64,000 nt of DNA from Heterotrichella gracilis (Eukaryota; Sar; Xanthophyceae; Tribonematales; Xanthonemataceae). The notes beneath the pieces were generated by a model, which was given only the letters and a program-made list of their open reading frames with translations, searched no databases and had not been told where the DNA came from. Position 1 is the stretch's first letter. Every line of letters begins with the position of its first letter. The stretch covers positions 1 to 64,000 of the forward strand of contig JAULBX010025065.1 in NCBI GenBank assembly GCA_032358255.1, written 5' to 3'. Below are positions 34,146 through 45,870 of the stretch, piece by piece. Made by a program: the position numbers and the translations under genes.

Positions 34146-35737
34146 CGCTGCGTGGGGTTGGGTGCGGGGGCCAGGGGACATAGCACAGGGGGGCTGCTGA
34201 TGCGGGCTTCACGAATGGCCCTTGAGCCAGGCCAGCCCCAGAATGTGTGCCATTTCGTGCTGCAATTCACTGGATTTGTTTTGTTGACAAAACCATTCTG
34301 TAGGTGTGGTAGTTAGGTTGCTGCGTAGCGTGGCCAAAGACCTTCCTTGGGTCCATGCCATGCTGGATTTTTTTTATTCGATTTAATTCAAAACCCATGT
34401 GTTTTCTGGTCAGTGACATCGCGTGATTGCCAGCATGTTAACCTTTGGTGGATTATGTTGCTGCACAACCTGAGTAATTGCTATGGATTTACGACAAACT
34501 GCATGTAAGGGTGCCTCCAATTGACACCGTGTCGATTTGCCATCCCATCTGCTGCAGGTATGGAACTGCACGCTTGACGCCCAGTTCTGCAACAGGATCA
34601 TATTATGTAATCATTTTTGTTATGTTTCTGGTCAACTGCCTAGTCCCTTGACAAGGTAGTGGGTGATGATCTAATGCTGGAGAAGGGCATGGGTGATGCA
34701 ATACATACTATGTCCTCCAGCCTGGTCGGACTCCTAGGGCAGGGCGGTCGCCAGCTTGAGTGTTCACTGTTTCTCTTCAAACAGCAGAGAGGATGACAAG
34801 CAGCCCAAGATTTTGCCCCAAAAGGAAAAAATAGCAAAAAATCCGAGAATGGGCAGACTCGATCCTACTCATTAATGAGTTCAGACTCCGTCCTTACCAT
34901 CTCTACCAACTGTCCATTTAATGGGGCTGGCGAACGTTGAATGGTTTGTTGTGGACTATATACACCGCAACGCAAGATAACAATATATTGGTCATTGTGG
35001 ACCCTCTTGTCCGAGGGTTCCCTGCTGCCTTCTCGGCTGCCAATACACGCCCAGAGGGTGGGTGCTGGGTGTCGCAAGCAGTAGGTATGCTGAGCAGCAC
35101 TGTACAACATAGCATGGTGCTCAACGTTGTACAACGGTGGTTGTGCTACTGACAGGGCTCCCCAGCTTACAGCTTTTTTTGGTTGCGCTACTTACACAGT
35201 GCAAGTTGCACTGTCACAGTGATGGCTGGACACCTTGAACACCCTTGTGCATGTGGCAGATCCAAACCCACTTGCCGATTTTGTTTCAACAAAATGCGGC
35301 CAGAAAAATCCTGGGTGGCGTCCTGCTTGAAGCCCTAGGTTCCTGATGGGGCATACAAGTGATTCACTTGTATGCCTTGGCCCAACAAGACTGCATGCTG
35401 ACGCCAATGACACACTGCTCGTTGACTGTAGCAGTGCCACAGGGATTGTTGACACATGGATCTGAGTCATACTACTGAATATCTGTACCATATATCCAAT
35501 GAGGCCTCTGGAGAACATTAACAATGCTGCCAGCTCACATAGCATCTTCAACGCATGCAGCTGCCGTACTGAGTACGCTGCTCACTGACAGTTGGGTGCC
35601 TACTGTAGTACATGCCTAGCATAGACAAGCTGGTGGATTGCTGTCACTGTGTCAATCATCAAACAATGGTTCCAAAAATGAAAGGATGGCAGCGGCTCCC
35701 CGCTGAGGACAATTGGCTGCCCAGGGCTGGCACCCCA
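34146..35737. other. Convergent intergenic region
   Basis: This lies between the antiporter copies and the 3' end of the coiled-coil gene. No ORF has a family signature. It probably includes 3' UTRs. Confidence 0.4.
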
Positions 35738-37358
35738 TCAATGGCTACTGGCAAGCTTGGCGACCTGTGCAAAATTAAATGCATTTTTAATGCCACCAGG
35801 GTGCCGCCGCTCAACAAGGTGCCATCATAAGAAATATTTTACCATCAAGATTGCAAGACACTGTCCACATACAATCTGCGTGCACTCCGACTGGAGACAG
35901 TTGCCGCCTGGTGACCGTTATTCAAATTTGAACCATCAGACAGATGGAATGCGACCCTTGATGAAGTTTATCCCGGGGTCTTGACTCCATAATTTTTGCA
36001 TCACTTATACAAGCTTTACTCGTATTGTGCACCAACCTAGACTTAGACCACTGGAAATAGCTGTGGCTTACCTGTGAGGGGAACAGCGTGGTGCGTCCCG
36101 TCGGGTTGATGATGGTTTTCCCCTCCCGCGTGTGCTCCATCATCCACTTATCCACCTTGTGCTCTGCAGCAACTGTGCGCTGCTCACGGTACCGCGCAAG
36201 CGCTTGCTGATGCAGCTGCCACGCGCATGGCGCCAATCACCCAGGGGTTAGATGGGATTTCGTAGTGTGCACATAGCAACGGCACATGGGCAGAAAAGCC
36301 CACTTGCTACAATGTGGCCTTGCCTCACCTTTTGCACCTCCATCTCCTGCTGCAGCTGCTGCCGATCCCGCTGCACCTGCTCCTGGATGGCTGCCTTCTT
36401 GGTGCCTATGTCAGCGCGCAGCTTGGCGACAGCCTGGCGCGCCTTGACATCCTCCCGCCGCCTCCGGAACACCTGCAAGAGAGTATCACAGAGTGAATTC
36501 CTCGTCCCAACACCCCGTGGAGCGAGGAGCCCAAGGGATGGCTATCACACTGCTGGCCTTGTAGATGTGCTGTTTTGGTTCCCCATGCACCCTCACACTG
36601 CCAATGAGCAGAAGAGTACTAGCTGTGCCATAGGATTGAGCAGAGGACATGGCGGCTCTTAGTGCTTTAACCCTGAACTAAACCCAAACCCTAAACAAAC
36701 CCTAAAGGCAGTCATCGGGTGCAATAGATGCAACGCCATAGGAACACCACTGGTACGTGGTTAGGAAGCGCTGTACTCACTTAGTAAGCGACATAAGGTT
36801 GTCTGGTAATTGATTGAGTGCCCCACATGTGCTGGGTACTGTACTGGCGCTGCACATATATTCATAGAGTTCCCACTCACCTCGTAGGGGTTGGCTCCCT
36901 CCTTCAGCAGGGTCTGGAACTCTGCGGCCTCCCTGGCCGCGCGCTGCTCCCTGCGCTCCCGGTTGCGCTGCGCCTGCTTGGCGATGCCCTTTTGGACCGC
37001 CGCCAAGTTGGTCTGGAACTGCGCCACTGCTAGCTCCTTGCGCTGCTGGACGTCTCGCTGCACTGCTCGGTATTGCGCTGCACCACAGGCACACAAGGTC
37101 CTGCTTTGTGGCCCAAAGCTGCAACTGGGTGCACTTGTGCCTGGTTGTGGGTGTGGGATTTCCTCTCCCATACGGGACCAGTCACAGGACCACCTGTCCT
37201 TGGTGTGTGCAATGGTCTTGGAATAAGAAAAGGCTAGTGGAGCTCAACAGGCACAAGTGCATCCCACATGTGAGTTTTCCCAGCAGCTGCCTCTTCTCCT
37301 GGATGTGTTGCTGGTGGCTGGTGCGTGGAGACTCTGTCACCGAAGTGGATGCCTCCAT
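35738..37358 (-). CDS. Coiled-coil protein of unknown function, possibly ciliary
   Basis: Exons 37358-37268, 37077-36881, 36472-36329, 36215-36072 and a tentative 27-base last exon 35764-35738 join in phase to 200 aa. The protein is nearly all charged helix rich in Arg, Gln, Glu and Ala. Residues about 30-95 contain VQRDVQQRKELAVAQFQ and RNRERREQRAAREAAEFQ, followed by a conserved-looking turn KEGANPYEVFRRRRED. A Gly/Pro-containing end has KTIINPTGRTTLFPSQ. There is no signal or membrane segment. Proteins of this build are common among axonemal and basal-body proteins of algae, which is the only basis for the ciliary suggestion. The last exon rests on a good acceptor (TTTTGCACAG) and could be wrong. 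Confidence 0.68.
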
Positions 37359-38627
37359 GGCAGGCACCAACGCCCAGCAGACAACGCGCCGTGATAGCTA
37401 TTGCTAGCTGGTTTTTGAGCTGGCGAACACAATTACTCAGATGACGTATTGCCGTGGTCGTCTATAGCTGGCTGGCTGTAGTGCTGGTAGACCCCAACAC
37501 TGACCAGAAATAGGACCCCAGAAATAGGGGCTGGAGCAACGAAATGTACAGAGTAAGATGCAGTGCAGCTTATTAACGATGACAGCAGCAGGTGAAGTAA
37601 CGTATTTAGATCGAGTAAGCAGTCTGTAGATCTTGCCGAGCTGGCCGCTGTGTGTACAGGACAAGTGGCAAGTTCAAGGACGATCTTTATAGGTGTTGGA
37701 TTGCAGGGCCTAATTCGATGGGGATGCGGACCGTGTTAAGCTAGCAGAGTTTGTCTTACTCGTGCACTGCACTTGATCCCTCAACGCGTGCAATAAGCCG
37801 GGACGCCGGAACAGCCGTGCCGCCTCGCAGAAGTCGAGAGTTCCAAGGGTCCAATGTGGGCGCCAAGCTTGCGAACTGTTTCGGTCACTTCACGTCGCCC
37901 GCAAAGGTCTTTCAATATGTATGCACGCCAGATATATCAAACTTCGGTTTTGTACACACCCACACAGGCACAGGTGCCGCAATTAATGCATGCATACCAT
38001 TGAAATGCATGCATGCATAACACTTCGAGGCCAGGGTTAAGCTGCTGCTCGACAGTACACTCATCTAAACATTGGAACGCTCCCACGGCATGAATTGAGC
38101 CCTAATCCACCTGTATGATTGACTGGCTGTGAGTGAACAGCAGCGCCCTGTTGGGATCTTCTTGCGCTAGGAACGATGCACAGAAAAACCCTTTGCAGGT
38201 CATATGGTTGAATGTTCAGCATCGAATATCATCCAAGTTCAACTGTTCACTGCAAAATTTCAAGGAAACCTCACTCCCTAATCACGTTCAACATCAGCTT
38301 GAAGAAAACATCATCTTTGTCATCAAAGACAGGGTACTACAGTCATTTCAATGGTCCGGAGTAGTAGTCTCGTGTACTGCCATATGCATAGGTGTTTGAT
38401 ATAGAAATATGTGACCTGTCAGAAACTGCCCACATCAACAATTGGAAGCAACACAAACACACGCTCTGATTCCAATTGCTCAGTGTGCTGCACAATCCCA
38501 CGCTCTGCATCCAACTGCTCAATGTGCCCCACTTCATGTTTCAGCATTTTGCCAGGGATCAATAACTGCAGATGTTGGCATGCTCATCTCCAGCCAGTAG
38601 ACGACGAGATAATCCCAGCCAGCCAGC
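37359..38627. other. Intergenic region
   Basis: This is the stretch between the coiled-coil gene start and the 3' end of the thylakoid-protein gene. No recognisable gene. TGCATGCA-type words cluster at 37986-38020. Confidence 0.4.
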
Positions 38628-39660
38628 TCAGAAGTATCTGATCTTGAACACCAGGATGGAGAACAGGTTGCCGCCAATGGCAAGCGCCGCCAAGACAAAG
38701 ATATAGTCGCCGATCTGCACCCAGGCAAATCAAGCAGGGTCAGAGAGCGCACGCTGCTGACTGTATCTACACAACCAAAACTCTACAGAATTTGATGCAG
38801 TAATATATTCCAAAAAGTCAATGGCGATGAGCACGGCGAAGGGGCGATGAGAATGCCCTCGCCAGGGGCCGATGTTGAGGATAGGGAATGCGGCAAAGAT
38901 CTGACTTCAACACATATGTTCCAGCCCGTGTTCACAGTCTAATTGATAAACAAGCATAGGTAACCAAACGCCTGCGCCCACCTTTGCCTTTGGGTTGATG
39001 ACGTCCCTGTAGATGTTGAACAGGCCGTACAGCACCACAGGCAGCAGCAGCAGCCCCGCCTCAGCCGCTGTCCAGCCCACCAAAGGCAGCCTCCATGGCT
39101 GCTCTGCTGCAACAGCAGGGACTGCCGCCTCCAGCTCCTCGGCAAACGCAGCTGAGCAAAGGAGCAGGGAAGACGAAAGGGCAAGGAGGGAGCCGTTGAC
39201 CGCCTGCAGGCAGCACGCCTTGTTAACCAGCTGCACAGAACTATGCATATGCCTTTTGTACGATGAATCAGTACTACTTTTAATTTCTCTCAACATACGG
39301 TATACAAGGTACCACCGCAGCACCGATACCACTGACGCCATATAGGATGCTATTCAGCCCCGTACCTGTGACAAACTAGCAGGTGGCTGCACGTTTCCGC
39401 TGGGGCACCTGTTGCCAGCACCTGTTTGGCTGGTTTGAGCTGTTTGCAAGCTGCCTGCGTTCACCACCTGCAGAAGCGCACCATGTGAATGGTGGTGATG
39501 GACTGGGACCATTGTACAGGTGGAAAAGGAGTTGCGGGGCCAAAACGACTGCGCCATAACCATGCCCAAACGGTGCAAAACTATGCTTCAGCAAGGGACA
39601 AGCCGGGGCAACAATAAGCAGCCACATGCCTACCTGTTTGCAGGTGGGTGTTGCTGCCAT
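38628..39660 (-). CDS. Small thylakoid/plastid membrane protein, unknown function
   Basis: Four exons (39660-39634, 39467-39366, 39203-38982, 38714-38628) join in phase to 145 aa. Residues 1-43 (MAATPTCKQ, then a Ser/Thr/Gln-rich stretch) look like a chloroplast transit peptide. A hydrophobic segment SLLALSSSLLLCSAAFA ends at a likely lumenal processing site before EELEAA. The mature part has two membrane spans, AAEAGLLLLPVVLYGLFNIY and IFVLAALAIGGNLFSILVF, joined by a short loop RDVINPKAKIGD. The end is KIRYF. The layout suggests a bitopic thylakoid protein with a cleaved lumenal signal. I do not recognise a named family. Confidence 0.8.
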
Positions 39661-40469
39661 GACTTGGCATCTGCCAACACGGACCAATCGGGAGGCTGAG
39701 CTCCGTATCGAGCGCACCGCAGACCTGTAAACGTACCAGGTGCATTCAGCCTCTGTCAATAGACGGTTGTCTACCTCGGGACACACCCATTTTGTACAGG
39801 CAGGGATGCATGCAAACTGCGACAGCATTGCAACGTTGCATGCATCTAGATGCCATCGACAGTGGATTCGTCGGACCTGGGTGCGCTCACGCCGGGCTTG
39901 GCTACCAGAGCAAACGTCATGGCTGCAGATTGTTCAGTGATGGTTCTGCAAGCAACAGCCTGCGAGAGACTGCAACTGGATACACTGCGGGATGCAACCT
40001 TGTTTTCGAGTGCAGTCGCGCAGTGGGTACAACGGGTTGGAAGCTACGTTGCGGTGCTGGAAGGGGCTGTTACACAGAAACGTGCTCCTATCACCTCCTG
40101 TACAAGAAGCTGCTGCTGTATCAAGGTTGGCTTTGCAAGTTCGATTTTATCCGAAAAGTTTCGGCGAAAGCAGTGGACCAATCACACCACCGCAATAACA
40201 ATGGCGGGAACATCGCGATGGCACTCGCATATGCATGCATTGCAAATTTCAGGAGGTTTTATCCAAACGGGGCATCTTGCCTGTACGTTCTCGAGTAGGG
40301 CTATGTACAGCCTGCATTCGCTTGAAAGTGCTCGTAATCCTTGGCCACAGTTCGGCTGGGTGTATGTAGCGTACTAGACCCCTCAACAGCACCCACCTGC
40401 ACTGTTCCGTGACCTGTATCACGGCTGCCTTTCTGGTGTTCCTGGTGTGTGTAGAAATAGTTTGTAACG
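39661..40469. promoter_or_regulatory. Divergent region, thylakoid protein/LSMT
   Basis: Two chloroplast-targeted genes diverge from this 0.8-kb stretch. It contains an uninterrupted plus-strand ORF from an ATG at 39919 to 40377 (152 aa), listed separately. No promoter element is claimed. Confidence 0.4.
39919..40377 (+). CDS. Possible 152-aa ORF, unknown
   Basis: This is an ATG-started ORF whose first third looks protein-like (MAADCSVMVLQATACERLQL, then a helical stretch with AVAQWVQRVGSYVAVLEGAV). The rest is low in family features and its codon use drifts. It lies inside the shared upstream region of two genes. It may be a gene, an upstream exon, or chance; no homologous family comes to mind. 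Confidence 0.22.
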   Translation: MAADCSVMVLQATACERLQLDTLRDATLFSSAVAQWVQRVGSYVAVLEGAVTQKRAPITSCTRSCCCIKVGFASSILSEKFRRKQWTNHTTAITMAGTSRWHSHMHALQISGGFIQTGHLACTFSSRAMYSLHSLESARNPWPQFGWVYVAY

Positions 40470-42773
40470 ATGGCGCACTTGAGTGTTCAGAGGGCCTCTC
40501 TTCCTGTTGGGCTTCGCCCATTTGGGGCATCACCCACCACGGTCACCAAGCGCAGTACTGCTGTGGGGACACAGGCTCTGTTGGGACTCTTCAACCAGTA
40601 AGTCGCACACACTAGCACTGACATGACCTATATTTAAGGATATTGCACATGGAAGCACCTCATAGTTGCTGCGCAGCACCTAGTTCTTGTTGGCATGGCC
40701 TGTACAGAAAGACTTCGGACGCCACAAACCTGAACCCTGTGCAACACAGGCCTGCTCCTGTGCTGACGGACGTTGAGCCAGGATTGACCAAGTGGCTATC
40801 AGAGAGAGGCCTGCCGGAACAGCAGGTGGGTACTGCTTGCAAGCATTACCATCCTAGGGTAGGCCTATGGCAGAGCAGGACAACCTAGAACGTCTCGGGG
40901 CATGAGTTTTGGCCCACGATCGCATTCCTGCTGCCCAGCTGAGCCGCAACTCTACTCTGCTCCATCTTGGCTCAGCCTCGCCTCTCCTCCTACCTTGGCA
41001 AACGTATCAACAGTAGGAACGACCTACTTGCATGGGTGTACACAAGCTGACGCATTGTGTACTGGAATAGCAGGCTCGCCATCTCCAACCTAGCTGTTGT
41101 AGGAACAGTTTTGCATGCCATGGGCATCGTATTTGAAAGGTGTGCTCCTGGCGCAGGTGGTTCTGCAGAAGGTGACGGAGGGCGACCGGGGCCTGGTCGC
41201 CTCGAAAACCCTCCGCAAGGGTTCCAAGCTGCTGCAGATCCCCTCCCAGCTGCTGCTCACCGCCGATGTTGCGGTGCGAGAATCAGTGGCGGGTGCCGCA
41301 CTCCAGCAAGGGGTGTCTGAATGGAGCGCCCTGGCGTTCTGCTTGGCTGAGATGAAGGCTGGGGGGGGGGGGCTGTGGCAGCCCTACGTGGATGCGCTCC
41401 CTGACCACACAGACTGCGTGCTGGAGTGGACAGCTGCGGAGGTAGGTGGACAGGCGTGGGTTGTGTAATATGTGTATGCTTCACCCCTGTGGTGTTTTCA
41501 CTGCCCTGTTAAGCAAAACGTACAAGGCATGCCGGTGTCTGCTGGCATGTCACTGGGGTGCATGTGTGCCCACCGTGGTACCGATGCAGGCTACTGTGGG
41601 CCTGGGTTATCGACGCATGCCTCAGCATACCGCATAAACATGCAAGTGCACAGCAAGGCGGTGCACACGCCACGCACAGACTGCAATCCAGTGCACTTGG
41701 ATTGCAGATCCTCCATTACGCTGTGCGTTCCCACATAAAAATAGTAAATAACATATATAATTGTTATTTAAATATTAATTAAAACAAATTGAAATTTACT
41801 ACGTGCCCCGCAGGTGGATCAGCTGCTCGTCGGATCCCCAGCCCTCCAGCTAGGCCAAACCATTCGCCAGGCAGCAGACAACACGTGGGAGGAGCTGGAA
41901 CCAATCCTGGCGCAGGCCAGCCAGCAGCACAGCCACCTGGCAACCCTAAACCCTAGCAAGCCAGCGGCCCGCCGCACCCTCCAGTGGGCGATGGCAATGC
42001 TTCTGTCCCGGCTGGTGCGCCTGCCATCCCTGGGGGATACCCAGGCGCTGGTGCCGTTTGCGGATTTCCTCAACCACAGCCCCCGGGTGGGCACTTATTT
42101 GGACTGGGATGCGCGCACGCAGTCAGCCTGCTTGGAGGTGGATCAGAGCTACCAGGCTGGCGAGCAGGTGTTTGTGTCCTACGGGCCCAAGACCAACAGC
42201 GAGCTGCTGCTGTCCTACGGCTTTGTCCCCAAAGACCTCAACCCCAATGATGCCTACCGAATGGAGCTCAGCTTGGAGCCCACAGACCCACTGTACGCCC
42301 AGAAACAGGCGCTGCTATCCCAATATGGGTTGAAAACCACCCAGGAATTCCCCATCCGAGTGGATGCGCTGCCCACCGGCATGATGGAGTTTGCCGCCTT
42401 CGTCGTGGCGCCCATCAGCCAATCGGAGCAGCTATCAGAGCTCGCTCGGGAGCTGTTTGGAGGCAGCGGGGGTGCGGTGTCGGCCATCACCAAGGCGTTG
42501 GGTGGGGGGGACAAGCTGCCCCTGATCCTCCAGATGCCAGCCACTGAGTACCTCCTGGGCCGCTGCAAGCACGCGCTGGATGCCTACCTCACCAGCTTGG
42601 AAACTGACAAGGCAGTGGCGCAGAGGGCAGTGGAGGTGGGCGCAGCAGGGGAGGGGGAAGGGGGGGTGCGGCACATATATCGCCAGGTGGCGGCGGCGCA
42701 GGTGCGCATCCGGGAGCGCCAGATCCTGCAGCGCACGGTGTTCATCTTGCAGCAGCGGCTGCGCCAGCGGTGA
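40470..42773 (+). CDS. Rubisco-LSMT-like SET-domain protein lysine methyltransferase
   Basis: Four exons (40470-40597, 40750-40825, 41157-41441, 41814-42773) join in phase to 482 aa. Residues 1-40 are a Ser/Arg/Thr-rich transit peptide (MAHLSVQRASLPVGLRPFGA). A SET domain follows: GDRGLVASKTLRKGSKLLQIP at about 75, then DFLNHSP (N250-H251) and the catalytic-Tyr block VFVSYGPKTNSELLLSYGFVP. The C-terminal 190 residues resemble the helical Rubisco LSMT substrate-binding domain. Plant LSMT-type enzymes methylate the Rubisco large subunit or chloroplast fructose-bisphosphate aldolases from S-adenosylmethionine in the stroma; the actual substrate here is unknown. The coding exon contains a telomere-like CCCTAAACCCTAG at 41943-41955, read as part of LATLNPSK. 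A poly-G run at 41366-41376 encodes Gly in exon 3. The 3' end is duplicated downstream. Confidence 0.92.
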
Positions 42774-44924
42774 CGTGCAGGCGCACTCAACCCTCAACCC
42801 TCAAGCCTAAACTTTATTTATTTAGCTTTCCGGCGCACCAGTGGCCATGTAGATGGGACCAAGGATAATATTGTTTTGGCCAGAATGTATATGTTATTGC
42901 TGTCATTGTCTGGATTTTGCAAGTGCAGGTATTTTGTTACGGACATGTTGCAGTGCAGGTATTTAAAGTTGGCACCATGTGACTGTTGCTGCTGTACCGT
43001 ACTTGCCACCACTGGGCGCCGTAGAAATTACCAAGCATGCATCCCAGTAGGCGCTCGAAATGGATTCAAAGGGGCGCTTCAACAATTGAGTGGGGTTAGG
43101 GCATGGCGTCGGGGGGAACGCACTGGTGGGAGCGGTGCCATTGCCAGCTTAGGGTTTTGCCAGAGTTTGCCAATACCCGCTCCCACGCTGGGTACAGCAA
43201 TCTTAATACTCTGTTGCATGCCATGCATGCTGGCAACAGTGTCAAAGGTCTCTGCCAGGTCAGTGACCAGCCGTTCTGGTCTGCAACTTGCCACTAATAC
43301 TAGTGGTGCCCTGGTGCGAGCTAGTGGTGCCCTGGTGCGAGCAAGTCGCCCCCTAAGTCCGTCTTTGTGCGTTCCCTTCTTTTCTTTCTTCCTCTATGTT
43401 ACACAGGCCCCCTGTGGCCACCAACACCAGCAAGCAACACCACCCACCCAAGGTCATCACATGGATGGCCCATAAACACACACGCTGTTTTCTAGCAACA
43501 AAATCAATTTTCAAAGGAGTACATACCAAGGCAGGAAAACATTGCAAGGTCCTCTCTTTAAGCGTCCACTTTTATCAAGACATGTGCAAGATACTTGTTC
43601 AAATGGTGAGACAAAGGCGTCCAGCTACACATTATGCGCCAACTGGTGCACCAAAAACTAGTCTAGATATTTAATAGAAATTCAAAGTTTGCCTCACTCG
43701 TGTGCTACTCGGGCCAAATCGCATGCCAAGGTCGACAGTAGGAAGGCCCTTGTTTGAAACAATGTTGTGTAGAGTGTAGACTTATAAGGAGTAGTAAGCA
43801 AACCAGCTGGTGAGCCATTTAGCCAGCCATAGTTTGGTTACAGGGTTGAGGCCACCCAGCGCTCAAGCCTTGCAAAACAACACACAACTTGGCAAAGGTA
43901 GTTCTATCAGAAGACACGATCAGAACTGCCAGCACCCGCCCATTTATCCGCTGCTCAACTGTGTATAGCCAGGCCTTCGAAAGGAAAACCAGCTGGGCCA
44001 ACAGTTGCAGGCATCAGGTGAATTCTTCGAAGAGCTCAGCTTCTGGCGAGCGGCAGCCACCTCCCGAGCACGCTCACCCATCGACATCTCGTTGTCTGCA
44101 GCAAGCCTGCAAGGATTTGCACTCCCAGGGGCTAAGGCGCATTCTTGAAGACTGTAGTATGGCTCCCATTTATTCAGCAGATGGCATGCAAAAACAGCGG
44201 GTACAGCAGATTCTGAAATCCATAGCAATATCCACATGTCCACAGGCTGGCACTTGTACTGCCAACACATTCAATCCTCGCAGACAGTAGCTGGTGCAAT
44301 TTTCCGCTCCAAGATGCAACCCCGGGATGGATTGATAAACACCCCGTTGTGCCCCTAGCAGCCCATGGCACTCGCTGCAATCTGAAGCTGGCAGCCCCAT
44401 TGGCCCTGTGATGGGCCAGGCCCTCATGCATGATCTGATCAACCACCCTAAGATTTGCATGGCAGTCCAAGTCCTGTGCCCTCAGCCATCCGACTGGCTG
44501 GCTCCGAACGTGCGGTGCAAGGGCGTTTACTATCTGCAAGTGCTTGCAAAAGCAGCTTCGAGGTATATGAGTTTTTGACAAGCTGGTCTGGTGTCGTCAA
44601 ACTTTACTGTAGTAAATGTCAAAACCCACCACCTGCAGGGCGGAGATGAGCCAACAACCAGCAGACATGAAAACCCAAGAATAAATCTCTGCTGCGTAAA
44701 GTGGGTTTGGACCTCGCCTAGGCAGCACATATATTTTTTATTGGCCAAGAAACAAAAACCGTTCCCGCGCATTCGCTATACCTGCTCAAGGTCCCGCTCG
44801 ATTGAGGCTCAGGACCCCAATGCCATTGCCAATGGCATTGGTAACGGGCGCTTGAATCATCATTGCAATCGCCCATTCTGGCCTCGAGGATACATTCTGG
44901 CATCAGTGCAGGGGACGAAGCAAT
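42774..44924. other. LSMT 3' flank and unassigned region
   Basis: 42774 to about 43160 is the 3' flank of the methyltransferase gene and is itself copied at 45570-45870. The rest, to 44924, has overlapping ORFs on both strands (for example a 135-codon minus ORF at 44581-44174) with no family signature. It behaves like an insertion between the gene and its duplicated 3' end. Confidence 0.4.
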
Positions 44925-45145
44925 CAGTGACGGCCAGCTGGCATCAGTGCAGGGGAAGGCGGTGGCGCAGAGGGGAGTGGAGGCATCTGTTTCAGGTGCG
45001 GCGGCGCCCACCAGCGGGGAGGGGGAGGAGGGGGTGCGGCACGTGTACCGCCAGGTGGCGGCGGCGCAGGTGAGCATCTGGAGCGCCAGATCCTGCAGCG
45101 CACGGTGTTCATCTTGCAGCAACGGCTGCGCCAGCGGTGACTTGC
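44925..45145 (+). pseudogene. Copy B of the LSMT gene 3' end
   Basis: This segment matches the end of the LSMT last exon (42600-42780): AAGGC-GTGGCGCAGAG, the GGGGTGCGGCAC...CGCCAGGTGGCGGCGGCGCAGGTG block, and the final CAGCGGCTGCGCCAGCGGTGA including the stop. It carries indels that break the frame, so it is not a functional gene. It is followed directly by TTTAGGGTTTAGGG motifs at 45164-45192. Confidence 0.85.
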
Positions 45146-45163
45146 CGGCATACTGGATGTGTA

Positions 45164-45292
45164 GGGTTTAGGGTTTAGGGCAGGGTTTAGGGTGATGTGC
45201 TGGCGCACTGGATGCCTACCACTCCAGCCTTGACGCTGACATGGCAGCGGCAGAGAGGGCAGTGGAGGTGGACACACCCACGGGCGGCGCTG
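45164..45292 (+). pseudogene. Copy C fragment of the LSMT 3' end with telomere-like motif
   Basis: After a GTAGGGTTTAGGGTTTAGGG tract comes a shorter copy at about 45200-45292 of the exon segment at 42570-42645 (encoding ALDAYLTSLETDKAVAQRAVEV), with substitutions. It ends before the region encoding the C-terminal helix. Confidence 0.75.
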
Positions 45293-45569
45293 CAGTGCAG
45301 CATGCATGTTTTGTCACGCAGCAAGCGTCTGTGGCAGCAATGATTTGCTTTGCATGCACCAGCATGTTTATCAGTACCAGCTGCCGTGGCGGGTTGCAAG
45401 TGATTGGAAGGTGCCTGCTTTTACAGGATTTTGTTACAGGGTTAGTAGGTTGCTCATGCAAGGTCATACTGCTTTTTCAGACTGCCAGTGCCGCATAATG
45501 CATTTTGCGGCATTGCAATGCATTACGGTATGCAAGCTTTTAGTTATTGGTAACTAAATTATTGTAGTT

Positions 45570-45870
45570 GCTACGGCGCATCAGGGGCCATGGGTGGATG
45601 GGACTGAGAGAACTATTTGTTTGGCCAATATTTATATGCTGTTGCTGTCATTGCCGGGATTTTAACTATTGTTGCTGCACCCTTAGTCCCACCACTGGCA
45701 CCACTGGGTGCCGTGTTGATTCCTAAGCATGCATTCCAGTAGATGCTCGTAATGAATATCAAGGGGTGTTTTAGGCAATCAAAAGTGACTGGGGTTAGCG
45801 CATGCAATCGGGAAGGCATTTTAATGCACTGGTGGGAGCGGGGCCGCTGTTAAAGCTGGTTAAAGTTTTG
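45570..45870 (+). repeat. Copy of the LSMT 3' UTR/flank
   Basis: The stretch matches 42835-43160 with interruptions: GTGGATGGGAC, TTGCTGTCATTG, CCACCACTGG.G.CGT, AAGCATGCAT.CCAGTAG, GTGGGAGCGG. Together with copies B and C it shows that a block comprising coding end plus 3' flank was duplicated about 2.7 kb downstream and then decayed. Confidence 0.75.

Noticed and set aside
37182-37370. Start of the coiled-coil gene at 37370
   Set aside because: The codon there is TTG; the first true ATG in frame is at 37358, which was chosen.
42435-42797. 120-codon minus-strand ORF opposite the LSMT last exon
   Set aside because: It is the reverse shadow of a GC-rich coding exon with a clear SET-family protein on the plus strand.
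44718-45122. 134-codon minus-strand ORF
   Set aside because: It lies across the decayed LSMT copy B on the opposite strand, so it is a shadow of a pseudogene.
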